From contig NZ_CP074373.1 of assembly GCF_021560035.1 (NCBI RefSeq), positions 2,042,001 to 2,106,000 of the forward strand: DNA of 64,000 bases. Reading direction: 5' to 3'. Within the stretch, counting starts at the first letter, position 1; each line of letters opens with the position of its first letter. The position numbers were made by a program, and so were the translations under genes. Positions 1-7,899 of the stretch are shown in pieces. The notes beneath the pieces were generated by a model. The model had not been told where the DNA came from and made no database searches. It worked only from the letters and a program-made list of their open reading frames with translations. Source of the DNA: Virgibacillus sp. NKC19-16. GTDB lineage: Bacteria; Bacillota; Bacilli; Bacillales; Amphibacillaceae.

Positions 1-268
1 GAATATTATCCGGAGATGGCTTCATAACAACTTGAAATTGATGATGCTGATACAACCGATTTGGGTTGTCTCCATAACGCCCATCTGCAGGTCTTCGTGA
101 TGGTTCCACATAAGCCGCATTCCAAGGTTCCGGTCCCAAACTTCTTAGCAATGTCATTGGTGACATTGTCCCCGCACCTTTTTCTACATCATAAGCCTGC
201 ATAATAATACAATTCTGTTCTGACCAGTGTTTCTGAAGTGTTAAAATCATTTCCTGAATATTCATCAT
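1..268 (-). CDS. glyQ: Glycyl-tRNA synthetase alpha subunit (partial, N-terminal end)
   Basis: The first ~89 residues of the alpha chain of the tetrameric (alpha2-beta2) bacterial glycyl-tRNA synthetase; the rest runs off the left edge. Read on the minus strand the protein begins [15 protein letters not shown] and contains the class II signature regions [15 protein letters not shown] and [20 protein letters not shown], characteristic of GlyQ. Two adjacent ATG codons (268 and 265) follow a GGAGG about 6 bases upstream; the outer one is used here. It is expressed behind a T-box leader (299-522), so it should respond to uncharged tRNA-Gly. The beta subunit gene glyS is expected just outside the window. 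Confidence 0.95.
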   Translation of the reverse strand, partial: MMNIQEMILTLQKHWSEQNCIIMQAYDVEKGAGTMSPMTLLRSLGPEPWNAAYVEPSRRPADGRYGDNPNRLYQHHQFQVVMKPSPDNI

Positions 269-298
269 CACTATCCTCCAAGTCTTCATACACATAAT

Positions 299-522
299 AA
301 ACCCGTCCCTATGTCTAAATATCGACATAGGGACGGGTTTTTAAGCCGTGGTTCCACCCTATTTGCTCATTAAAATAAGAGCCACTTGTTATGTATGCTC
401 CAGAGCGCCATTCCTTACTGTTCTATTATCCAGCTTACACTAATCTGGACTCGCTACAAATAGTCAAGTAAGTACTATTCTCCATCCCAGCAATACGTAT
501 CATTTTATTGAAATATGTATAA
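299..522 (-). promoter_or_regulatory. T-box leader of glyQ (glycine type)
   Basis: Minus-strand leader between a sigma-A promoter and glyQ. The invariant T-box bulge region reads AGGGTGGAACCACGG (346-360). It is followed by an intrinsic terminator with a 15-bp stem (301-315 with 324-338, 8-base loop). The 5' part carries a GTGTAAGCTGGA element like conserved stem I sequence and, after it, AATGGCGCTC, in which GGC may be the glycine specifier codon; the specifier is my inference from position. The leader should read through when tRNA-Gly is uncharged. Confidence 0.93.
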
Positions 523-551
523 ATAATACTGTATCTATCCGTATATGTCAA
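523..551 (-). promoter_or_regulatory. Sigma-A promoter of the glyQ T-box transcript
   Basis: On the minus strand a perfect -35 box TTGACA (546-551) and a -10 box TATTAT (523-528) are separated by exactly 17 bases. The start of transcription would lie near 516, directly ahead of the T-box leader. Confidence 0.85.
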
Positions 552-566
552 TAAAAGCTATTACTA

Positions 567-1310
567 TTACCTTAAAGCATCCAATTGATTTAAAACCTTA
601 CGTGATTTTAAAAAGTAACCTCCATACTGATCATAATAAGCATCCAAAATTTTCCTTAATAAATTTCTGTTTTTTACTTTTATAGAAACGGAGCCGACTC
701 TTTCAAGTTCAATACTTGCAAATACATAGAGGAGTTTAGCAACAGATTCTGGTAAGGCTATAGCTTCATGATCCAAGTGCCTGCAGCGATTACATAATAA
801 CCCTCCTTCTGCAATCGAAAAGGCGGAGGTCGCCTGCTTGTTACCACAATTAACGCATCTATCAACAGTTGGTGCAAACCCACCCTTCTTAAACAATTTT
901 AACTCGTACATCATGATTGGAATATCCACATCCTCATTTTCAGCAATCCAATTCATCGTTTGATATAACTGTTCATATATATAAATATCCGGTGTTTGGA
1001 AATCGGTAAGTTTATCTGTTAATTCCGTAATATAGGCTGTGTAGGCTGTTTTGATAATATCTTCTCGAATTGCTCTAAATGAATATATCACTTCTCCTTG
1101 TTGGATTGTACTTAGTCCGCTGTTGACATAAACAAAAAACTGACCATATATGAATGGCTGCGTTACAGCAGCCATTCTGCTTTTAGGCTTTTTTGCTTCT
1201 CTGGCAATAGCAGAGAACTTTCCCAGCTTTTTACTAAAAATAGTTACGATTTTATGTGTCTCACCATAATCTTGTGTCTTAATAATAATTCCATCCATTT
1301 TTTCGAGCAC
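567..1310 (-). CDS. recO: DNA repair protein RecO
   Basis: RecO anneals single strands and, with RecR and RecF, loads RecA onto SSB-coated DNA during gap repair. The 247-residue length fits Bacillus RecO. The N-terminus (DGIIIKTQDYGETHKIV) is the OB-fold domain, and a C4 zinc site is visible at C152/C155 and C173/C176. The start is GTG at 1310, preceded by GAGGTGA five bases upstream. It lies in the usual era-yqzL-recO order ahead of glyQ, which has its own promoter. Confidence 0.96.
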   Translation of the reverse strand: MLEKMDGIIIKTQDYGETHKIVTIFSKKLGKFSAIAREAKKPKSRMAAVTQPFIYGQFFVYVNSGLSTIQQGEVIYSFRAIREDIIKTAYTAYITELTDKLTDFQTPDIYIYEQLYQTMNWIAENEDVDIPIMMYELKLFKKGGFAPTVDRCVNCGNKQATSAFSIAEGGLLCNRCRHLDHEAIALPESVAKLLYVFASIELERVGSVSIKVKNRNLLRKILDAYYDQYGGYFLKSRKVLNQLDALR

Positions 1311-1329
1311 TTATCTCACCTCTTATCTT

Positions 1330-1368
1330 CTCAGATTAAGCAACAATCTTGCTTCATGTTAATCTGAG
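1330..1368. other. Stem-loop between yqzL and recO
   Basis: A perfect 10-bp inverted repeat, CTCAGATTAA (1330-1339) with TTAATCTGAG (1359-1368), encloses a smaller GCAA/TTGC stem. It lies just upstream of the recO ribosome binding site on the minus strand and has no following T-run, so it is not an obvious terminator. It could be an RNA-stability or processing element; no family recognised. Confidence 0.5.
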
Positions 1369-1405
1369 CGCGTGTCCCCGTAAATAAAGCGAAAGTGCTG
1401 TTTAC

Positions 1406-1552
1406 TTATATTTTTGTATCCAGTGGTCGATTTTCAACATTTGCAGACTGTGTGACCTCATGTGGCTTTGAATCATTTTCTAACTCTTTCATTAATAAAT
1501 AGGTTTCAATGTTTCCCGTTTGACTGAACAGCTTCCAAGTAATATCGATCAC
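1406..1552 (-). CDS. yqzL: YqzL family small protein
   Basis: A 48-residue reading frame between era and recO, the position of yqzL in Bacillus. It starts at GTG (1552) after a GGGTGGGG sequence and begins (M)IDITWKLFSQTGNIETYLL, matching the short conserved YqzL pattern 'W-K-x-F-x-x-T-G-x-I-x-x-Y-L-L'. The C-terminal third is polar and poorly conserved. Function is unknown; it is probably co-transcribed with era and recO. Identification rests on position plus the N-terminal motif. Confidence 0.85.
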   Translation of the reverse strand: MIDITWKLFSQTGNIETYLLMKELENDSKPHEVTQSANVENRPLDTKI

Positions 1553-1650
1553 AAGAAACCCCACCCTTTCTTTTAACATGTTTGAAAATGTAACTCACTA
1601 CTTAGAATTTCCACACCTGCAGAAACAATTAGTATTAAATTTTACCATGT

Positions 1651-2553
1651 TTAATAATCGTCATCACGATAACCGTATTCTTTAAGCTGACTTTGTCTGT
1701 TTCTCCAGTCCTTCTTTACCTTTACCCATAGTTCTAAATACACTTTTGTACCAAGTAGTGCTTCAATATCTTTACGGGCGCTTTTTCCAATATTTTTCAG
1801 CATGCTTCCCTGCCTGCCGATTAATATTCCCTTTTGTGTTTTTCTCTCGGTTATTATTGTAGCTTGGATAAATATAGCATTTGATTCCCTTGTTTCAATG
1901 TTTTCAATGAGTACTGTTACGGAATGTGGTATTTCTTCTTTTGTTAATTGCAGGACCTTCTCCCTTATTAATTCACTAATAATAAAACGCTCTGGATGAT
2001 CGGTCACTTGGTCTTCCGGATAATACCTGGGGCCTTCAGGCAAATGTCCCTTTAGCACATCAAGTAAAGGTTCTACATTATTTCCTTTTAGTGCAGAAAT
2101 AGGAATGATTTCCTCAAAATTATACTTTACCCTGTACTGCTCTATTAAAGGAAATAGGTCATCAGGATGTATCAAATCTATTTTATTTATAATTAGATAT
2201 ACGGGACGTTTAACCTGATTCAGACGATCCAGAATATATTGATCACCTTTGCCATATCCTTCTTTTGCATCAATCATAAATAAAATAGCATCAACTTCAT
2301 TTAATGTGTTTTCTGCAATCCGCACCATAAAATCACCCAATCGATGCTTTGGTTTATGAATACCTGGTGTATCAATGAAAACCATTTGTGCATCTTTCTG
2401 AGTCAACACACCTTGGATTTTATTTCTTGTCGTCTGTGGCTTGTCACTCATGATAGCGATCTTTTGTCCAATAACTTTATTCATAAATGTTGATTTCCCG
2501 ACATTTGGTCTGCCAATAATTGCAATAAATCCTGATTTAAAATTTGTTGTCAT
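1651..2553 (-). CDS. era: GTPase Era
   Basis: Era is an essential GTPase that binds 16S rRNA and assists maturation of the 30S subunit. At 300 residues it is full length. G1 GRPNVGKS (about 14-21), G3 DTPG (62-65) and G4 NKID (about 123) are clear, and the C-terminal KH RNA-binding domain carries [15 protein letters not shown]. The ATG at 2553 follows GGAGG. In B. subtilis cdd lies between dgkA and era; here that interval (2554-2936) holds only a repeat. Confidence 0.97.
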   Translation of the reverse strand: MTTNFKSGFIAIIGRPNVGKSTFMNKVIGQKIAIMSDKPQTTRNKIQGVLTQKDAQMVFIDTPGIHKPKHRLGDFMVRIAENTLNEVDAILFMIDAKEGYGKGDQYILDRLNQVKRPVYLIINKIDLIHPDDLFPLIEQYRVKYNFEEIIPISALKGNNVEPLLDVLKGHLPEGPRYYPEDQVTDHPERFIISELIREKVLQLTKEEIPHSVTVLIENIETRESNAIFIQATIITERKTQKGILIGRQGSMLKNIGKSARKDIEALLGTKVYLELWVKVKKDWRNRQSQLKEYGYRDDDY

Positions 2554-2700
2554 GTTGTATCCTCCATGCGTGTTTCTTATATTTTATAATACTACAAATG
2601 TAGCCAGGTTTCATCCATTCGACAAAACCTTTAAAAAGTTTCTCTTCTTCTATAAAATTAGACACAATCCTTGATAATTTACGTATTTTTATATAATACC

Positions 2701-2900
2701 CTTTTCGTCAGTTGTAAATCTTCGGAGTTGATATAAAATGCGACGTAACTACAATTTGCTATAATCGCCGTTCGGGCGAGCGGAGGCTCATCAGCCGCCC
2801 GCGGAAAGCGAAGTGTATTACCGGAGCGGTGGATTAACGATCACATCAAGATACGTCGCAATCTATATCCTTTGTATCAAAAGCTACAATCTTTTAGAAT
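2701..2900. repeat. Interspersed palindromic repeat, copy A
   Basis: A noncoding block filling most of the 383-bp era-dgkA gap. It is bounded internally by a perfect 9-bp inverted repeat, TGCGACGTA (2739-2747) and TACGTCGCA (2852-2860), with weaker inverted GATATA-containing sequence outside. The core GCTCATCAGCCGCCCGCGG is far more GC-rich than its surroundings. The flanking parts TTTGCTATAATCGCCGTTCG, GAAGTGTATTACCG and CAAGATAC...ATATCCTTTGT recur at copy B (53.7 kb), and the GC-rich core and the ends recur at copy C (61.0 kb). It looks like a MITE-type element without coding capacity; edges are approximate. Confidence 0.8.
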
Positions 2901-2910
2901 ATGTAAAAAC

Positions 2911-2932
2911 AAAAAACCCTGACTGGCAGGGT
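2911..2932 (-). terminator. Intrinsic terminator after dgkA
   Basis: On the minus strand ACCCTG-loop-CAGGGT (2916-2932, 6-bp stem) is followed by TTTTTTGTTTTT, starting 5 bases past the dgkA stop codon. Confidence 0.85.
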
Positions 2933-2936
2933 ATAA

Positions 2937-3305
2937 CTAAAACAGCATATCTAACTTTGGAAGAAATATCAGTAATCCTATAATGACTGCAATAATCGCT
3001 GACATTAAAACAGCTCCTGCAGCAACATCTTTAATCACTTGTGCGGCTGGATGCATATCCGGTTTAACGTAATCCATCATTTTTTCAATAGCACTATTTG
3101 TTATTTCGGTAACCAATACCAAACCGATAACCAGGATTAGAATACCCCATTCTACATTTGTTAATGGAAAGAAAAACCCTGATATTACAACCAGTAGCGC
3201 AGCAGCAAGATGAATTCGAAAATTCCGTTCTGTCCTGGCGACTTCACGTATCCCGTTCCAGGCGAAGGCAAATCCGATCGGGGTTTTTTTATCGCTCAAT
3301 GCCAA
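2937..3305 (-). CDS. dgkA: Diacylglycerol/undecaprenol kinase (DgkA family)
   Basis: A small integral membrane kinase. In Gram-positive bacteria members phosphorylate undecaprenol, recycling the lipid carrier for cell-wall synthesis. The 122-residue protein shows the family signature EITNSAIEKMMDYV (about 66-79) and three hydrophobic membrane segments. The likely start is TTG at 3305 (an alternative TTG lies at 3299); GAGG lies 4 or 10 bases ahead. It overlaps the end of ybeY by 17 bases, indicating translational coupling. An undecaprenol rather than diacylglycerol substrate is inferred from the Gram-positive context. Confidence 0.93.
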   Translation of the reverse strand: MALSDKKTPIGFAFAWNGIREVARTERNFRIHLAAALLVVISGFFFPLTNVEWGILILVIGLVLVTEITNSAIEKMMDYVKPDMHPAAQVIKDVAAGAVLMSAIIAVIIGLLIFLPKLDMLF

Positions 3306-3753
3306 ACTTCCTCAATATATCTTCCTGTTTTTGAAACATAAGCGTTTCCTCTTGCTTTTCTTGATGATCATATCCCAGCAAATGAAGAAATCCATGTACG
3401 GTTAAAAACCCTATTTCCCTCTCCAAGGAGTGGTTATATTCCTCTGCCTGTTCCTTCGCTTTATCAACCGAGATAACAATGTCTCCCAAAACTAATGGAA
3501 TGTCATCACCGATAATATCCAGTTCACCTTCGACCGTTTCCTCCAATGCGAAGGAGATAACATCTGTAGGCCGGTCCTGTTGCCTGTAATTACGATTCAA
3601 CTCTTGGATTTCCTTATCATCCACAAAATTCACTGATATTTCAGCTTCATTGGAAATGCCTTCCTTCTCAGCTGAAAATAGGAGTAATCGATGCAATAAA
3701 TCAATATAATCGGTAGGGACAGAGTTTGTTGAATCATGAAAGTCAATATACAT
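3289..3753 (-). CDS. ybeY: Endoribonuclease YbeY (16S rRNA maturation)
   Basis: A zinc-dependent endoribonuclease required for 16S rRNA 3'-end maturation and ribosome quality control. The metal-binding motif HGFLHLLGYDH is present in the C-terminal third. The start is the ATG at 3753, which follows GAAGGAGGCAAAATA; the frame stays open upstream only because it runs into the decayed end of yqfF. The 154-residue length fits the family. Neighbours dgkA and era make this a ribosome and cell-envelope cluster as in B. subtilis. Confidence 0.95.
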   Translation of the reverse strand: MYIDFHDSTNSVPTDYIDLLHRLLLFSAEKEGISNEAEISVNFVDDKEIQELNRNYRQQDRPTDVISFALEETVEGELDIIGDDIPLVLGDIVISVDKAKEQAEEYNHSLEREIGFLTVHGFLHLLGYDHQEKQEETLMFQKQEDILRKFGIER

Positions 3754-3768
3754 TATTTTGCCTCCTTC

Positions 3769-4668
3769 ATAGGTTACTGAATTATCGAATGAAAAATACC
3801 TTAGCGTAATTGGGGGTTGGCAATCCAGCATAGGATCATTCACAATGGATGCGACAATTTCTTCAATTTTTTTCTGTGGGTTCTTTTAATGAACGAACAG
3901 TCGCTTCCACCGGATCACATACACAGATAATGGCTGCTTCTTTTGTTTGTGGCTTTGGCCCTGGATACCGATATTTTTTTCGTTCAGCTGTTTGTTGCTG
4001 TCTCTTTCCTTATGCTTCTGTTAATATCTTTTTAAGCAATGGCTAGTTCGGATTCGAGAGCTGCAATAATTTTGAATCAGACAGGATTCCTTATCCTGTT
4101 TCAAAAAAAGGAAGTAATCCAAGTGTCAACACTGCTGAAAGAAATGCAGAGGCTGCCCCGAAACCGGATTGTATAAATAGATCACTGATAGCATATTTTT
4201 CAAATGAAAGAAATATAAATAATAATACAACTGTAACATGCACCACAATTATTCTAATACCCGCTTTGAGAATTGTTAAACGATCTTTTACATGTACTAA
4301 AAACATAATTCCGGCTAGTTGGAAAAAAAGAATTAGACACCTGCCTCAACATTAAACAAAACTGGTATTTCACTAAAAATGATACTGCCTAGAATAGCAT
4401 AAAGTGTACTAAGAATAATCGGAAGTCGTTCATTAATTAATTATTTAACTAATAAAACAAATACGTTGCTTCACATTTGAAATTGCGGTTTCACTATTTT
4501 CTGTCCGGACCCCATTTTCCATGGCATCCCTTAAAGCGGAAATAAACAGCTTTCTTCCTTCTTCCCGCGCGCTAGTGGGTAAATAGCAAATACAGGTAGT
4601 ACTATAAAAATCCATTGGTTCTTCGTTTTGAACAATGCCTTTACATGAACCTTCATTTTCTTTTTCAT
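3769..4668 (-). pseudogene. pgpH: Degraded yqfF/pgpH (7TM-HD c-di-AMP phosphodiesterase family)
   Basis: Fragments of YqfF/PgpH in the right order and place (between phoH and ybeY). On the minus strand: an N-terminal start near 4668 (MKKKMKVHVKALFKTKNQW), then SAREEGRKLFISALRDAMENGV in another frame, a membrane stretch ending LSAVLTLGLLPFFETG (4091-4306), then LSNPN-stop-PLLKKILTEA, then [18 protein letters not shown] and [14 protein letters not shown] followed by a frameshift and IVNDPMLDCQ. The HD catalytic core between ILTEA and YRYPGPK is missing. Only about 0.9 kb remains of a gene normally about 2.1 kb, with several stops, so no functional enzyme can be made. Confidence 0.9.
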
Positions 4669-4740
4669 CTGTTCATCCGGTATTACGAATTGATAGTATA
4701 GAAATAAGCTAATTCTATCTTATACGCCTACATAAAAATA

Positions 4741-5700
4741 CTAACTATCCTTTTCATAAGCATCAATAATTCGCTGTACTAATGGATGTCTAACTACATC
4801 TGTCTGGTCAAGGTGTATAAAGGCTATCCCTTTGACAGAAGACAAGAGTTTACTTGCTACTTTAAGGCCTGACGTCGCTCCTTTTGGTAAATCTATTTGT
4901 GTTACATCACCAGTGACGATCATTTTCGACCCAAATCCTAAACGGGTTAAGAACATCTTGATCTGCTCAGGTGTTGTATTCTGCGCTTCATCCAATATGA
5001 CAAATGCATCATCAAGTGTACGTCCACGCATATATGCAAGTGGTGCAATTTCTATGGTTTCTCTCTCAAGTAAACGCAAGGTATGTTCCGCACCGAGCAC
5101 ATCATGTAATGCGTCATATAAAGGCCTTAGGTAAGGATCAACCTTTTCCTTTAGATCACCAGGTAAAAATCCCAAACTTTCTCCTGCTTCAACAGCGGGC
5201 CGGGTTAGTATAATTTTTTTGACCAGGCCGTTTTTCAACGCATGAACTGCCATTACAACAGCTAAATATGTTTTACCAGTACCCGCAGGCCCAATTCCGA
5301 AACATAAGTCATATGCTCTGATATTAGCGACGTATTCCTTTTGGCCTAATGTTTTAATCCGGATCGGTTTTCCTTTTACATTCTTCGTTATCTCATCTTC
5401 AAAGAGGGTTTCAAACTGTTTGATCTTTCCAGCTTTAGCTAAATCAACAGCATAAATGACATCACGTTCAGAGATCGATAGACCTTTTCTGATAACAGAT
5501 AATAATGCTAAAAGAACGCTCTGAACAAGTGATATATCTTCATCTGATCCTGAAACACTAATCTTTTCCCCTCGCGTTACAATAGAGACATTTAATTGTT
5601 CTTCCAGTTGTTTTAAATATTTATCATTGTTTCCAAACAAAGCTAATGCTTCGCTTGAACTTGTTAATTGTAAGTCTATAACAGTAAGGTTTTCCGACAT
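4741..5700 (-). CDS. phoH: PhoH family ATPase
   Basis: A cytoplasmic P-loop ATPase/putative RNA helicase of the PhoH family, linked by conserved neighbourhood to YbeY and ribosome or RNA metabolism. The 319-residue protein has Walker A GPAGTGKT, Walker B FVILDEAQNTT and the family motif LTRPAVEAGESLGFLPGD. ATG at 5700 is preferred because AAGGAG sits 7 bases upstream; a TTG at 5706 is too close to it. Only two bases separate it from the yqfD stop codon, so it is likely co-translated with yqfD. Confidence 0.95.
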   Translation of the reverse strand: MSENLTVIDLQLTSSSEALALFGNNDKYLKQLEEQLNVSIVTRGEKISVSGSDEDISLVQSVLLALLSVIRKGLSISERDVIYAVDLAKAGKIKQFETLFEDEITKNVKGKPIRIKTLGQKEYVANIRAYDLCFGIGPAGTGKTYLAVVMAVHALKNGLVKKIILTRPAVEAGESLGFLPGDLKEKVDPYLRPLYDALHDVLGAEHTLRLLERETIEIAPLAYMRGRTLDDAFVILDEAQNTTPEQIKMFLTRLGFGSKMIVTGDVTQIDLPKGATSGLKVASKLLSSVKGIAFIHLDQTDVVRHPLVQRIIDAYEKDS

Positions 5701-5702
5701 AA

Positions 5703-6938
5703 TCAATCTCCTTGACTTATAGGTTCAATTGGTTCAGCTTTGGCGATATTTTCTTCTACACTGATATATAAGTTTAATTTAACTTTACCACTCTCTATTG
5801 TTTCATGCAAAACATTCTCAGAGATAATTTGCGACTCTGGACCCAGCTGTAATTTCAATTCATTTTTCGCTTGCTGAATACCTGTATTTATTGCTTCTTC
5901 TTTTGTTCTTTCAACAGTATTATACACCTTTTCACTTAAAGTAGTATCAATAAATTTTACGGGTAACTCCCAGTTAAAGAAACGGATTGAATTTTCATTC
6001 GTTTCTCTATGGATGTCTTCGTAATCCGGATCTCTGAATCCCCATATTGGTAATTGCAGGTTTCCTATGCCTAAATAATACTTTTTCTCCTGTTCACCGC
6101 TTAGCATTTCATAGTTCCCTTCTAATGGAACATTTACGGATACTTCATACCATGTAGTTGCTGTTATATCACCTTCAGCAGCTACGAGGTCTAATTGTCT
6201 CTCGCTATCCTCCTCATCCTCTTCATTCTCTTCGTTTTCTTCTTCATTAATTATACCTGAGACCAGCACATCTCCTGGCTCAACATAATCATTAACGCTC
6301 GCTTTAGGTAGTCCTTGTGAGACATACATATTTTTAATAACACCCTTTTTCGTTGCCACCAAATGCTGCGGCCCCGTAGGCTCTTCTTCTTCGACAATTG
6401 ACTTTTCAACACCCTCAAGGTAAAAGGTTGTCCCTTTTTGTTCTACACCAACCCATAACAATTCAGGAACATCTTTTATTAATTGATCTTGAATAGCAGT
6501 TGGCTGCTCCAATGTAAAAATCCATGCACCGGAATGAACACCGTAATCATCAAGCTGTTCACTGATTTTTTCTTCAATCTCCGTTGGCACCCCGGTGATT
6601 TGAACCTCCCAGATAATATTCGATAAAAATATGACGAGCATAATACTCATAATCAGTCCAATCATCAGTGGTTTTTTCTTTATAAAACGTTTTATAAAAA
6701 ATGGATATCCTTTCTTATCCGTGAATGCTAATTTATAATCTGTTTTTCTTTTTATTGCTTTTATTTCTTTTACATCACGCAGTCTAACATTGCCAGAACA
6801 CGTATCATCATCTGTTTTTTTTACATCCCATACTGGAATACCTTGTTGCATACATCTTTGGAAAAATAACTCTGGCCTGTCTCCTTTAATTAAAATTGTT
6901 ACATATCCTGTAATAAATGCACCTTGTTTATGCTTCAT
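5703..6938 (-). CDS. yqfD: Sporulation protein YqfD
   Basis: YqfD is a membrane protein of the mother-cell sporulation programme whose exact activity is not settled. One strong membrane segment lies at about residues 92-110 (LMIGLIMSIMLVIFLSNII), with a long outer domain after it. An unusual run of acidic residues (NEEENEENEEDEEDSE, 231-246) interrupts this domain. The 411 residues fit the family. The ATG follows GGAGGACGAA. It sits between yqfC and phoH as in B. subtilis, and is probably transcribed with yqfC. Confidence 0.92.
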   Translation of the reverse strand: MKHKQGAFITGYVTILIKGDRPELFFQRCMQQGIPVWDVKKTDDDTCSGNVRLRDVKEIKAIKRKTDYKLAFTDKKGYPFFIKRFIKKKPLMIGLIMSIMLVIFLSNIIWEVQITGVPTEIEEKISEQLDDYGVHSGAWIFTLEQPTAIQDQLIKDVPELLWVGVEQKGTTFYLEGVEKSIVEEEEPTGPQHLVATKKGVIKNMYVSQGLPKASVNDYVEPGDVLVSGIINEEENEENEEDEEDSERQLDLVAAEGDITATTWYEVSVNVPLEGNYEMLSGEQEKKYYLGIGNLQLPIWGFRDPDYEDIHRETNENSIRFFNWELPVKFIDTTLSEKVYNTVERTKEEAINTGIQQAKNELKLQLGPESQIISENVLHETIESGKVKLNLYISVEENIAKAEPIEPISQGD

Positions 6939-6963
6939 TTCGTCCTCCTTAAATCAGCGAATA

Positions 6964-7245
6964 TTAATCAGGAATAAATTTCACTTCTGTAATTGTACCT
7001 TCCAATAAAATTTCCTCTGGTAACATCATTTTTAATACAAAGGAAGATCCCGTAATTTGGATAAAACCTTTATTTGTTTTTAATCGAAGTTCCGTATCAG
7101 AATAGGTTGCTAATCCTTGGTGGTTTTCAATATAGACATGAATTTGTCCGATTATCGTTATTCGTGGTAATTCAAGCATCACATCAGAAGGAAGTGCAAG
7201 ATATTTTACTAACCAAGGACGGATATGCTGTTGCCATTTTTTCAC
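6964..7245 (-). CDS. yqfC: Sporulation protein YqfC
   Basis: A 93-residue YabP/YqfC-family protein; family members are made in the mother cell under sigma-E and affect spore coat and cortex. It contains the family's short beta-rich pattern (PRITIIGQIHVYIENHQGLATYSDTELRLKT). The start is GTG at 7245, with GAGGGGG about 9 bases upstream. A terminator precedes it (7303-7359), so it should have its own promoter in 7246-7302; a near-palindrome CATAACCATGTTTATG lies there but I cannot assign a sigma-E promoter with confidence. Confidence 0.9.
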   Translation of the reverse strand: MKKWQQHIRPWLVKYLALPSDVMLELPRITIIGQIHVYIENHQGLATYSDTELRLKTNKGFIQITGSSFVLKMMLPEEILLEGTITEVKFIPD

Positions 7246-7302
7246 TAGGGCATCCCCCTCTCATAACCATGTTTATGACGGAGATGAAAAGATAAGAACA
7301 AT

Positions 7303-7359
7303 AAAGAAAAAAGAGCCATCAACAATGGAGCTACTGAAGCTACCTTGTTAATGACTCTT
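7303..7359 (-). terminator. Terminator of the nfeD-floA-yqfB unit
   Basis: A long imperfect hairpin on the minus strand (AAGAGTCATTAACAAGGTAGC with its partner GCTCCATTGTTGATGGCTCTT, 7311-7359) is followed by TTTTTTCTTT. It begins 10 bases beyond the yqfB stop codon. Confidence 0.85.
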
Positions 7360-7368
7360 GATTAATTA

Positions 7369-7869
7369 CTATTTTCTTCGTTTTGCATGATTAATTTCGT
7401 AAGGTTTTTTTGCTCTTGGTGACCCTAAAACCTCTGACATAATAATACCGTTTACTAATCCTGTTTTTCCTAAGTTACGTTTAATTTGCCTTTTTAAATT
7501 CTCTTGGTTCCCGGAATTTTCCTTATTAGGCTCACGTAACGTATTTCCAATAATTCCATCATGAGGGAGTTTTTCCATCGCGTCTTTTGTCTCGGTTCGC
7601 AATTGGTTCGCCAAACGTCCCAGCTGTTCACTTTGCTGTTCTTCAATGGATGTAGGAACTGGCTGATTGGATTGACTCTCATGATTCCTTCTCTGTTGTT
7701 GTGGTTGATTACCTCCACCAGAAGGATTTGGCCTAGGTCTAGGTCTATTCGTTTGCCTTTTTTCCTGTTCTTGTTCCGCTGAACTGTTCCTCACGAACCC
7801 TATAATCCCAGCTATAATAATGATGACTATAAACAGGTTATCCATAATCAATTGTATAAGAGATTCCAC
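7369..7869 (-). CDS. yqfB: Membrane-anchored protein of the floA operon (YqfB position)
   Basis: A 166-residue protein with one N-terminal membrane helix (LFIVIIIIAGIIGFV, about 12-26), then a disordered Pro/Gln/Asn/Arg-rich linker, and a basic C-terminus. It occupies the place of yqfB between floA and yqfC; the symbol rests on position more than on sequence. GTG start at 7869 after GGAGGG. A function in the flotillin membrane domain system is only suggested by the operon. Confidence 0.7.
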   Translation of the reverse strand: MESLIQLIMDNLFIVIIIIAGIIGFVRNSSAEQEQEKRQTNRPRPRPNPSGGGNQPQQQRRNHESQSNQPVPTSIEEQQSEQLGRLANQLRTETKDAMEKLPHDGIIGNTLREPNKENSGNQENLKRQIKRNLGKTGLVNGIIMSEVLGSPRAKKPYEINHAKRRK

Positions 7870-7899
7870 AATAACCCTCCTTTACCGGTGTCGATTAGC

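Noticed and set aside
301-338. Stand-alone terminator or small RNA at the left edge
   Set aside because: It is the terminator of the glyQ T-box leader, as shown by the adjacent T-box sequence.
3754-3843. N-terminal extension of ybeY (30 residues)
   Set aside because: It reads through the degraded 3' end of yqfF; the ribosome site GAAGGAGG and the family start point to ATG at 3753.
4091-4306. Small membrane protein of 71 residues
   Set aside because: It is the surviving membrane segment of the decayed yqfF/pgpH, flanked by other out-of-frame fragments of the same gene.
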